From assembly GCA_902490055.1 (NCBI GenBank), contig CABUCP010000047.1, positions 1-11,977 on the forward strand: a DNA stretch of 11,977 bases, given 5' to 3'. Of the stretch, positions 5,987 to 11,977 are shown piece after piece; within the stretch, counting starts at the first letter, position 1, and every line of letters begins with the position of its first letter. A model generated the notes under the pieces. It was given only the letters and a program-made list of their open reading frames with translations, did not search any database and was not told where the DNA came from. The translations under genes and the position numbers were made by a program. The DNA comes from an uncultured Klebsiella sp. (GTDB lineage: Bacteria > Pseudomonadota > Gammaproteobacteria > Enterobacterales > Enterobacteriaceae).

Positions 5987-6520
5987 TTAAAAATCAAGGC
6001 GCATTGCGCAGCGGGTTTCCGCCGCCAGACCGTGCTCCGTTTCCTGAGCACGCTTCGCCGCCAGCCCTTCAGGCAGCCGCAGCTCATTCAGCATGCTGAA
6101 TCCCAGCCGGGTATAAAACGGCGCGTTCCACGGCACTTCGCGGAAGGTGGTGAGCGTCACCGCCGGGAAGCCGACGCGGCGCGCGTTATCGATGGTGTGG
6201 GTCAACATAGCGCGACCGATCCCCTGACCTTGCCATTGCTGATGTACCGCGACTTCAACGATAAACAGCGCATCGTCCAGCGGCTCGCTTAACAAAAAGC
6301 CGATTGGCTGATTGTCGGCGAGCGCCAGTAAGCTGTGGCCGGTTTCCAGATATTCGCGGTGGCGTTCGACGCTAATCACCGGGCTTGCCGCCAGCCAGGC
6401 GAAAGCCGGGATGAGCGCAAAAGACTGCGCCGCCGAACGCTCCAGCGCGGGCAGCAGCGACAGATCGCGTGCTTCAGTCAGGCGAAAAGTGATGGCGGGG
6501 TTTATAGTGTTAGTTTTCAT
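5987..6520 (-). CDS. GNAT family N-acetyltransferase
   Basis: A 177-residue single-domain acetyl-CoA-dependent acyltransferase. The acetyl-CoA binding motif A is EVAVHQQWQGQGIGRAML (89-106), with the pyrophosphate-binding Q-x-x-G-x-G pattern at 97-102. The motif B region is WNAPFYTRLGF (131-141), with the usual F-Y-x-x-L-G-F helix-strand. Residues 122-129 (TLTTFREV) resemble a widespread but poorly characterised GNAT subgroup. The substrate could be an amine, amino acid, peptide or toxic compound, and sequence alone does not decide. The ATG at 6520 is the only sensible start; the nearest purine run, GAGG, is very close (2 nt), so initiation may be weak. It is divergent from the next gene, with 32 bp between starts. 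Downstream there is no clear terminator other than the ERIC repeat. Confidence 0.85.
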   Translation of the reverse strand: MKTNTINPAITFRLTEARDLSLLPALERSAAQSFALIPAFAWLAASPVISVERHREYLETGHSLLALADNQPIGFLLSEPLDDALFIVEVAVHQQWQGQGIGRAMLTHTIDNARRVGFPAVTLTTFREVPWNAPFYTRLGFSMLNELRLPEGLAAKRAQETEHGLAAETRCAMRLDF

Positions 6521-6552
6521 CGCCTCAGCATAGCAGCCCCAGGGAGAAATGC

Positions 6553-7368
6553 ATGGAATTCACCGCCGTTCCCGCCGTCCAGTTTAGCGGCGCGGAGCTG
6601 ACGACGATACTGAACGTCTGCTTTGATGATTATCTGGTACCGGTATCGATGTCGGTTGAGCTCTTCGTGCAGCGCTTCTGCGCCGAGGGGCTAAGCCTGC
6701 TGGAGTCGCGCATTTGGCTGGCTGGGGATGAACCGGTCGCCATCGCCCTGATCGCCCGTCGTGGGCGCGATGCCCGGCTGGCGGCGTTCGCTATTCGCCC
6801 ACCATTTCGCGGCAAAGGGCGCGGGCGGCAGTTAATGACGCCGCTGATTGCCGATTTACGCGCCCAGGGCGTGCAGCGTATGTGGCTGGAGGTGATCCGT
6901 GATAACCATCCGGCGGTGGCGCTGTACCAGTCATTGGGCTTTACGGTGCGCCACGGGCTGTGCGGCTATATTAGCGATGCGCAGGCGCAGGAGAGCGGGT
7001 CTACGCTTGCGGATTACGATCTGCTGAACCTGATGCGCCATGCCGGCGCGGAGCTGGAAGGGCAGTTGCCGTGGTTGCTCGATCCGCTGACCTTTATTAC
7101 CTTGCCCTGCCGGGCGCTGACGCTGCAGCAGCAGGCCTTTGCCGTGCTGGCGACTACCGCCAGCAAGCCGCAGCTGCAGTTTTTATGGCTGACGCCGGCG
7201 GCGCGGGGACGTGGGCTCGGGCGAGAGATGCTGCTCACTCTGGCGCGAGAATATCCCGGGCTGAGCACTTCGGTGACGATCCCGGAAACCTTTACGCCGC
7301 TGTTTAAATCCGCGGGCTATGCGCCGCTGGCGCTGCAGCAATATGAGATGTGTTTGTCGCTGAACTAG
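6553..7368 (+). CDS. Tandem GNAT acetyltransferase with two acetyl-CoA-type motifs
   Basis: A 271-residue protein, longer than a single GNAT domain (~150). The N-terminal half has a full motif A, AAFAIRPPFRGKGRGRQLM (77-95), and the end helix NHPAVALYQSLGF (118-130). The C-terminal half repeats the pattern with LWLTPAARGRGLGREMLLTL (211-230) and FTPLFKSAGYAPL (247-259), so it appears to be a duplicated or fused GNAT. The second copy keeps the R-G-x-G-x-G loop (R218, G219, G221, G223), so it may still bind acetyl-CoA. Substrate unknown. ATG 6553 has a good Shine-Dalgarno, AGGGAG (6541-6546), 6 nt upstream. It is divergent from the single-domain GNAT and converges on opgB, with a strong hairpin overlapping its stop codon. 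Confidence 0.83.
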   Translation: MEFTAVPAVQFSGAELTTILNVCFDDYLVPVSMSVELFVQRFCAEGLSLLESRIWLAGDEPVAIALIARRGRDARLAAFAIRPPFRGKGRGRQLMTPLIADLRAQGVQRMWLEVIRDNHPAVALYQSLGFTVRHGLCGYISDAQAQESGSTLADYDLLNLMRHAGAELEGQLPWLLDPLTFITLPCRALTLQQQAFAVLATTASKPQLQFLWLTPAARGRGLGREMLLTLAREYPGLSTSVTIPETFTPLFKSAGYAPLALQQYEMCLSLN

Positions 7369-7388
7369 CCCGGCGGAGGCGCCGGGCT
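7367..7388. terminator. Hairpin between convergent acetyltransferase and opgB genes
   Basis: AGCCCGGCG (7367-7375) pairs perfectly with CGCCGGGCT (7380-7388) around a GAGG loop, giving a 9-bp GC-rich stem in the 27-bp gap between convergent genes. The stem begins inside the TAG stop of the + strand gene. Neither side has a good T tract, so termination may be partial or need help. Position and symmetry suggest a bidirectional terminator. Confidence 0.55.
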
Positions 7389-7395
7389 TGAGCGG

Positions 7396-9687
7396 TTAGC
7401 CTTCGCTGCTAACGATTTTTATGTCTACCATGCCGATGCCCAGCTGGCGCGGCGCGTGGCCGACGATATTGCCTTCGTTGGTGGACTGCGGGTCCGGCGG
7501 GGTGATGATTAAGGTGTTGCTGCGCGACGGGTTATCGAAATGCAGCGTCGTCGTCGTCACCTCATTGGCCAAAGTAAGCACTTGCTCACTTTTCCCGACG
7601 CGCACCGGTATAGGCTGGTTGGCGTTCGGGCCGAAGGCTTTGGCGGTGATCACCACATCAAATTTTTCCGGCAGCGGCGCTTTATATTCAATTTTCACGT
7701 CGTGGCCGAGCTGGGCATTGGACCAGCGTCCCCATAGTTCAGGCCGCGAGATGCCGCTGAACTGTTTAACTTCTTCTGGCGCCCCGGCGACGTTAAACAC
7801 GAAGCTGTCGGCTTTGTAGCGAATATCGTTATCGACGATTTTCAACGTATCGACGTTACCTTTATAGCGCTCCATATCGATGAGGGTATCTTTGAAAGCG
7901 GTTTTGCCCTGCCACTGCGGCTTATCAACGTGCTGGACCTGTTGTTCTCCGCCCAGTTGCCCCTGAGAGACGCACCAGTCGGTGGACAGCGCCAGATCGG
8001 GCCTCCAGAGCTGGCCCATCTTGTAGCAGCGATCGACCCATACGAAGTTGTCGCGCGGGGCAAAGTCCGCCAGCTGGAAGCGCAGCGGCGCCGAATATTC
8101 GCTTTCCGGAATTGGCTCGACGCGCTGATCTGAGACGCGCAGCAGCAGCGGTAGACGGAAGTGGCTGCCGGAGAACGACATCATGTTTTTCTGCGAATCG
8201 ATGCTGAAGCTCTTGATCTCTTTCGGGAAATTCCACAGACGAATGACATCTGGTTTCCATGCCAGCACTTTCTCTTTCATGTTCATGAAAATGGTTGAAA
8301 GCGATTCAGCGGAGAGGCTGCTGCGGCCCAGGCCGATGTAATTGTCGCCGCCGAGAATATCCAGCACCGTCGCGCCGTTATCCATGGTATTACGCTTCAC
8401 GGCCAGCACATCCTGTTGCGGCTGGTCGCCGCGCAGAATAAAGAACAGGTTGCTGCGATCCTGCTTGTTCAGATAGTCCCAGGCGCTGTTTTTCATCGCC
8501 AGGTGATCGGATGAAACCACAATGACCGTGTTTTTGAAGTACGGCGAGGCTTTAATTTTCTCAATCAGCGCCGCGATATGCTCCTGGCTACAGGCCACGG
8601 CGCTGAAGGAGAGATTCTTTTTACCGTCCATGTCATAGCGTTTGCGCTCGCAGGTGCGCGAGATAAAGCCATCAGGATGGTGGGTGTCGACGGTGAGCGC
8701 GAACAGCGAGAAGCGTTTGCCGGATTGGGAGAGCGCTTCGAATTTCTTCCACGTCTCGTCGAGCACGGTGTCATCATAGAAGCCCCAGTCGTTACGGTAG
8801 GCTGGGTCGGCTACCGTCGTTTTCAGCTCCTCCGCGCCGTACAGGTGATCGAAACCGTGAGATTTGAGGAACACGTCTTTACCGGCAAAGCGCAGGTTAG
8901 CGCCCTGCACAAAGTAGTTCTCGTAACCGGAGTTTTTCAGGATATCGCCGAGGCAAATATTCTGCGGGAAGAAGCTGGATACCGCGGCGGAGGCGTTGCC
9001 TTCAAACGGCGCGAACAGCGGGATACCACACTGGGAAGCGACCATGCCGGCGATGGTGTAATCGGTGCCGGGAAGCTGCATGGTATTGCTGAAATCCAGC
9101 CCTTCGCTTTTGATCTTTCCGAGCTCCGGCGTGAGGTCCGGGAAGGCATCATTATTAAAGTAGGTGCGCTCCAGGCTCTCGCCGTAGATATAGACCAGGT
9201 TCAGCTTAGGATTGGCGATGCTTTTCGACGGCTCTTTGTAATAGGCGGCAAAGTCAGGATCGCCATCGCGGGACTGCGATTTCACCAGCTCGCTGATTTG
9301 ACGAAAAGCGGGGCTGGCATCGACGGAGGCCAGGGCCAGCACCAGCGCAATCAGGCTATAGCCAAAGTGATGCGGATGGTGGCGACGACGACGCAGTACC
9401 CAGCCAAGGGCGCCGAATACCGCCACCAGCGCCAGCACCAGGCCGACGCCGGGCAGAATATATTTACTGACGCCCGCGCCGGTCAGACTATTGGTCAGCG
9501 TGTAGAGTACCGCGTCGTTAATCCCGTCGCCGGTGAAGTAGTCGCTGGCGTACAGGGTGATATTGAGCACGACAAACAGCCCCAGCACCGCAAGAGTGGC
9601 AGAGAACCACCAGGTATTGCGACCGGCTTTCCAGGCATAAATCACCACCGAGGCGAGAAACAAGGCGATGGATAACAACTCTGACAC
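7396..9687 (-). CDS. opgB: Phosphoglycerol transferase I (osmoregulated periplasmic glucan modification)
   Basis: Inner-membrane enzyme that transfers phosphoglycerol groups from phosphatidylglycerol to periplasmic glucans (formerly MdoB). Its 763 residues equal the E. coli length and match it along the whole chain. The N-terminus has hydrophobic segments at about 4-19, 29-48, 77-98 and 108-123, followed by a large periplasmic alkaline-phosphatase-like (sulfatase, LtaS-type) domain from ~160. Likely catalytic/metal positions are E170 (IYGESLE), a threonine in LPGTDYT (T208 or T211), THHPDG (335-340), and D394/H395 (SSDHLA). The start is GTG 9687, chosen because GAGGG lies 6 nt upstream, an in-frame stop lies just before, and MSELLS matches E. 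coli. An upstream ATG at 9700 is out of frame. It is transcribed alone, 257 bp downstream of yjjA. Confidence 0.97.
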   Translation of the reverse strand: MSELLSIALFLASVVIYAWKAGRNTWWFSATLAVLGLFVVLNITLYASDYFTGDGINDAVLYTLTNSLTGAGVSKYILPGVGLVLALVAVFGALGWVLRRRRHHPHHFGYSLIALVLALASVDASPAFRQISELVKSQSRDGDPDFAAYYKEPSKSIANPKLNLVYIYGESLERTYFNNDAFPDLTPELGKIKSEGLDFSNTMQLPGTDYTIAGMVASQCGIPLFAPFEGNASAAVSSFFPQNICLGDILKNSGYENYFVQGANLRFAGKDVFLKSHGFDHLYGAEELKTTVADPAYRNDWGFYDDTVLDETWKKFEALSQSGKRFSLFALTVDTHHPDGFISRTCERKRYDMDGKKNLSFSAVACSQEHIAALIEKIKASPYFKNTVIVVSSDHLAMKNSAWDYLNKQDRSNLFFILRGDQPQQDVLAVKRNTMDNGATVLDILGGDNYIGLGRSSLSAESLSTIFMNMKEKVLAWKPDVIRLWNFPKEIKSFSIDSQKNMMSFSGSHFRLPLLLRVSDQRVEPIPESEYSAPLRFQLADFAPRDNFVWVDRCYKMGQLWRPDLALSTDWCVSQGQLGGEQQVQHVDKPQWQGKTAFKDTLIDMERYKGNVDTLKIVDNDIRYKADSFVFNVAGAPEEVKQFSGISRPELWGRWSNAQLGHDVKIEYKAPLPEKFDVVITAKAFGPNANQPIPVRVGKSEQVLTLANEVTTTTLHFDNPSRSNTLIITPPDPQSTNEGNIVGHAPRQLGIGMVDIKIVSSEG

Positions 9688-9745
9688 AGCTAACCCTCAT
9701 GTGCGCCAGCGGCGGGCTGGCCGGATAGATCGATTTTCACGCTAC

Positions 9746-9774
9746 ACTGTAATGGCAGCGCCATTCTGCTGCAA
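9746..9774 (-). promoter_or_regulatory. Possible opgB promoter
   Basis: On the minus strand TTGCAG (9774-9769) and TACAGT (9751-9746) are spaced 17 bp apart, which would give a 5' untranslated region of about 50 bases before the GTG start. Both hexamers match consensus only moderately. The spacer contains a perfect 6-3-6 palindrome (9751-9765). Confidence 0.35.
9751..9765. repeat. Perfect 15-bp palindrome in the opgB upstream region
   Basis: AATGGC-AGC-GCCATT is a perfect inverted repeat 64 bp upstream of opgB, lying in the spacer of the predicted promoter. It could be an operator for a dimeric regulator. I do not recognise it as the site of a named protein. Confidence 0.35.
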
Positions 9775-9837
9775 TTCTAGTGTCATGAAAGTGTGCTGTG
9801 ATTCAGAATTGGTTTAGAAATCGTCTTTTTTGCATGA

Positions 9838-9867
9838 CCTCTCATCCTGCCGTGGCGGGATGAGAGG
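9838..9867. terminator. Long hairpin between opgB and yjjA, probable yjjA transcript end
   Basis: Arms 9838-9851 and 9854-9867 can pair over about 13 to 14 bp with one G-T wobble, closing a GT-centred loop. It lies 78 bp beyond the yjjA stop on the minus strand and 150 bp before opgB. There is no T tract on the minus-strand side (the following bases are TCATGCAAAAAAG), so it is not a textbook intrinsic terminator. The rest of the 9688-9944 gap holds the opgB promoter region and TAGGCCTA at 9905-9912; no gene is seen there. Confidence 0.45.
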
Positions 9868-9944
9868 GCGGTAGAAAAGCATAAATAGCGATTGCCGCCG
9901 CGTAGGCCTAGCTAAAGCGCCAAACGCGGCATCGGCGGGGGAGA

Positions 9945-10439
9945 TCAGGAGAGGTAGTTGACGCCCTGTTTCAGCACCAGATCGCAGGCTTTGGTTTTCA
10001 CTTTTTCCGCCAGCGGGCTGCTGCCCAGCGTTTCAAGGTTCAGTTGTTGGCCGTTGTTGCTGCTCAGCAACCCCTGCAGGCCTTCCAGATAGCCGGTATC
10101 CTGTTTTTGTTTCTCCGGCGTGCTGAGGCCCAGTTTATCCAGCACCTGGTTTTTCACGTTGTCGGCGTTGGTAACCGAGGTCAGCTTTTGCTGAGCGCAG
10201 TAGGAGAGGATGCCGGCGGCGTTATTCATGCTGCTGGACGTCAGCGACTGGCTGCCGCCGTTGAGCAGGCTGGTTAAGGAAGACATCGACATACCGCTGC
10301 CGCTTTGCTGGGAGCTGCTGCCGCTAAGCTGGCTGGCGGCGCTATTCAGGGAGTCCTGCCAGGAGGCGGCATGGGCGCCCGCCGCCGTCAATGCGCCGGC
10401 TGCAATCGCGGCGCAAAAAACTTTCTGCAAAGATTTCAT
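9945..10439 (-). CDS. yjjA: DUF2501 family secreted protein YjjA
   Basis: A 164-residue protein matching E. coli YjjA in length and position. It begins with a Sec signal peptide: K2 and K6, hydrophobic stretch 8-20, and a likely cleavage after AHA around residue 24, so the mature protein is probably periplasmic. The next ~50 residues are rich in Ser, Gly and Gln, followed by a more ordered C-terminal part with two cysteines (in LSYCAQQ, ~81, and KACDLV, ~152) that could form a disulfide. No enzymatic motif is visible and the molecular function is unknown. Start ATG 10439 has GAAGAG about 8 nt upstream. It follows dnaC on the same strand with a 65-bp gap containing a -10-like element, so it is probably transcribed separately. 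Confidence 0.92.
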   Translation of the reverse strand: MKSLQKVFCAAIAAGALTAAGAHAASWQDSLNSAASQLSGSSSQQSGSGMSMSSLTSLLNGGSQSLTSSSMNNAAGILSYCAQQKLTSVTNADNVKNQVLDKLGLSTPEKQKQDTGYLEGLQGLLSSNNGQQLNLETLGSSPLAEKVKTKACDLVLKQGVNYLS

Positions 10440-10474
10440 AGACGTACTCTTCGTCGTTACATAAGAATCTCTTT

Positions 10475-10480
10475 AGTATA
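10475..10480 (-). promoter_or_regulatory. -10-like element upstream of yjjA
   Basis: TATACT on the minus strand, about 35 bp before the yjjA start, is a 5 of 6 match to the sigma-70 -10 box. No good -35 hexamer is seen at 16-18 bp, so the assignment is weak. Confidence 0.35.
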
Positions 10481-10504
10481 ACGCCGCTTGAGTTCGGAAA
10501 TCTC

Positions 10505-11242
10505 TTAATACTCTTTACCGGTAACGCGATCGCGGTAGCTGTCCCAGGTGAAGTTCACCCACAGGCTGTTGCCAAGGCGCATGCGATCCATGACGCGCTC
10601 GCCGAGCAGCTTGTTCATCTCTTCCATCGTACTGTTGGTCAGCATGCCGGTTGGGCGTTTTGATGACGACCGACGATCGACAATCTGGTTGATGATCACT
10701 TTTTCGTAGCGCGACTCGGTCTGCATACCGATTTCATCAATGACCAGCAGATCGACCCGGCTCAGGTCGCTTAGCAGCTGCTCTTCGCTGGTTTCCCGAT
10801 TGCCAAAGGTATCTTTCATCGCCGACATAATATCGGCGACGGTAATGATTAGTACTGATTTGCCGCGCAGCAGCAGTTCATTGCAGATGGCGGCGGCAAG
10901 ATGGTTTTTACCGGTGCCGGGCTTGCCGGAGAAGATAAAGCTGGCGATGTTGCCGTCAAATTCTTCAACGTACTGACGGGCGCGTGAGAGGGCGATCATC
11001 TGGCCATCGCACTCGACCCGGTAATTGTCGAACGAACAGTTCTGATGCAGCGGACGAATTCCGGAGCGGTTAAAAGTGCGCTGCATTTTCATCGCGCGGT
11101 TTTCTCGCTCCAGCGCCTCTGAGCGCAGCTTACCCTGTTCTTTCTGCCAGGCCAGCAGCTCTTCGCCGGTTTTAAAGGCCGGTTGCACGTGGGCTGGCAT
11201 CATTTTTTGCAGGCGCTTCATCAGGTCGCCAACGTTTTTCAT
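10505..11242 (-). CDS. dnaC: DNA replication protein DnaC (DnaB helicase loader)
   Basis: AAA+ ATPase that holds the DnaB helicase ring open and loads it on DNA at oriC and during PriA-dependent restart. With the chosen start it has 245 residues, identical in length to E. coli DnaC. The N-terminal ~50 residues are the DnaB-binding part (MKNVGDLMKRLQKMMPAH). Walker A is GKPGTGKN (106-113; K112), Walker B is LLVIDE (165-170; D169, E170), sensor I is LTNS (201-204), and candidate arginine finger residues are R216 and R220 (GERVMDRMR). An in-frame ATG lies two codons upstream (11248) inside the dnaT stop, but GAGG (11249-11252) abuts that ATG and is 6 nt from ATG 11242, so 11242 is preferred. It is cotranscribed with dnaT, 2 bp apart. 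Confidence 0.97.
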   Translation of the reverse strand: MKNVGDLMKRLQKMMPAHVQPAFKTGEELLAWQKEQGKLRSEALERENRAMKMQRTFNRSGIRPLHQNCSFDNYRVECDGQMIALSRARQYVEEFDGNIASFIFSGKPGTGKNHLAAAICNELLLRGKSVLIITVADIMSAMKDTFGNRETSEEQLLSDLSRVDLLVIDEIGMQTESRYEKVIINQIVDRRSSSKRPTGMLTNSTMEEMNKLLGERVMDRMRLGNSLWVNFTWDSYRDRVTGKEY

Positions 11243-11244
11243 GC

Positions 11245-11784
11245 TCATCCTCGGAAACCTCGCGGGATCTGGTTATCAGGCTCGCTGATAGCGTTCACAT
11301 CACGCTTCGGCTGCCCGCCGTTGCCGGCGCGGCCAATCTGTACGCTGCGCGCCAGCTTCTGTTGCCACTGTACGTGGTGGAAGACTTTACCCTCGGCCTG
11401 CCAGTAGGCAACAAAGGCGGCCAGCTCCTCCGGCGTTACCGGTTGCGCAAGGGCGATGCCCCATAGCGCGGCCAGGCGTTGAAAATCCGCGTCCGGCTGC
11501 CAACCGGCGTACATGGCGAATTTACCCATCGGTACGGCGACGGGCGCGGCGCTCGGCTCGTCAAAAAACTGCGCATCAAGCGCGATATCGCTGGTAGGGC
11601 GCGCCAGTTTGGCTTCCAGCTCCAGCAACTGCGCCAGGCGTTCCGGCGTCAACGCGTAAAACGCCGGGGCGTTATTCGCAAAAACGGCGACGGCGCCGCT
11701 GGCTGATTTCTGCAGGCGGGCCGCGTGGTTCTCAACGAAATCGTCAAGACCGCAAAAGTCGGTGGTTAAAATTCGCGAAGACAT
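11245..11784 (-). CDS. dnaT: Primosomal protein DnaT (primosomal protein I)
   Basis: Primosome component that joins PriA/PriB at repaired replication forks and helps DnaB-DnaC loading on single-stranded DNA. The 179 residues equal the E. coli length. The N-terminal oligomerisation part (1-~85) contains [20 protein letters not shown] (34-53) and is more divergent. The C-terminal DNA-binding part is strongly conserved, including [13 protein letters not shown] (80-92), WQPDADF (95-101), [17 protein letters not shown] (130-146), and the basic/polar tail [14 protein letters not shown] (149-162) ending in GFRG. ATG 11784 is the start; no strong Shine-Dalgarno is visible. The stop overlaps the upstream alternative ATG of dnaC. 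The 94-bp gap towards yjjB may hold the operon promoter (TATGCT/TACTAT-like sequences) but no convincing pair was found. Confidence 0.96.
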   Translation of the reverse strand: MSSRILTTDFCGLDDFVENHAARLQKSASGAVAVFANNAPAFYALTPERLAQLLELEAKLARPTSDIALDAQFFDEPSAAPVAVPMGKFAMYAGWQPDADFQRLAALWGIALAQPVTPEELAAFVAYWQAEGKVFHHVQWQQKLARSVQIGRAGNGGQPKRDVNAISEPDNQIPRGFRG

Positions 11785-11878
11785 AACTCTATCTCAACTC
11801 TGAACAGCAAAGAGTGGGGGAACTGCTGACATAGTAGCATAGAGCAGGGCCAGGAAGCAGCGGCGACCGCGCTGCCCG

Positions 11879-11977
<99 letters not shown>

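Noticed and set aside
8578..9675. Long open frame of 365 codons on the + strand
   Set aside because: It lies entirely antisense to opgB, whose protein matches E. coli along its full length. Its translation has no recognisable domain and reflects GC-rich codon bias.

Overview
The window looks like chromosome of a GC-rich member of the Enterobacteriaceae, most like the Klebsiella/Raoultella/Enterobacter group. The right half carries opgB, yjjA, dnaC, dnaT and yjjB in the same order and orientation as in Escherichia coli, with proteins close to the E. coli ones in length and sequence. There is also a full-length 127-bp ERIC repeat, an element typical of enterobacteria. The species call is an inference; no rRNA or other taxonomic marker is present.

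Left region (1-4920, + strand): a catabolic gene cluster, cut by the left edge. It encodes an N-acyl-D-amino-acid deacylase (5' end missing), a RidA-family enamine/imine deaminase, a sodium:solute symporter, 2-dehydro-3-deoxygalactonokinase (DgoK) and 2-dehydro-3-deoxy-6-phosphogalactonate aldolase (DgoA). A convergent RpiR/MurR-type sugar-phosphate-sensing regulator (4917-5780, - strand) shares its last bases with dgoA. I propose that the cluster takes up an N-acylated 2-amino sugar acid, such as N-acetyl-D-galactosaminate. The acid would be deacylated, then deaminated by a PLP ammonia-lyase expected just outside the window with RidA help, and the resulting 2-keto-3-deoxygalactonate would be phosphorylated and cleaved to pyruvate and glyceraldehyde 3-phosphate. 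The enzyme families are well supported; the substrate is inferred. A perfect 17-bp palindrome upstream of the regulator is a good candidate operator, and an ERIC element abuts and slightly overlaps it. The 191-bp gap before the symporter gene holds several inverted repeats.

Middle (5987-7368): two divergent GNAT acetyltransferase genes whose starts are 32 bp apart. One has a single domain; the other shows two GNAT motifs in tandem. Substrates are unknown.

Right region (7396-11977, all - strand): conserved core genes. These are opgB (periplasmic phosphoglycerol transfer to osmoregulated glucans), yjjA (small secreted DUF2501 protein), dnaT-dnaC (primosome protein and DnaB helicase loader, nearly abutting) and the last 32 codons of yjjB (part of the YjjPB succinate exporter). 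In E. coli K-12 the opgB flank carries the L-galactonate lgo genes, so a different sugar-acid cluster occupies the equivalent site here.

No rRNA, tRNA, CRISPR, insertion sequence or phage gene was seen. All gaps between genes are under 300 bp.
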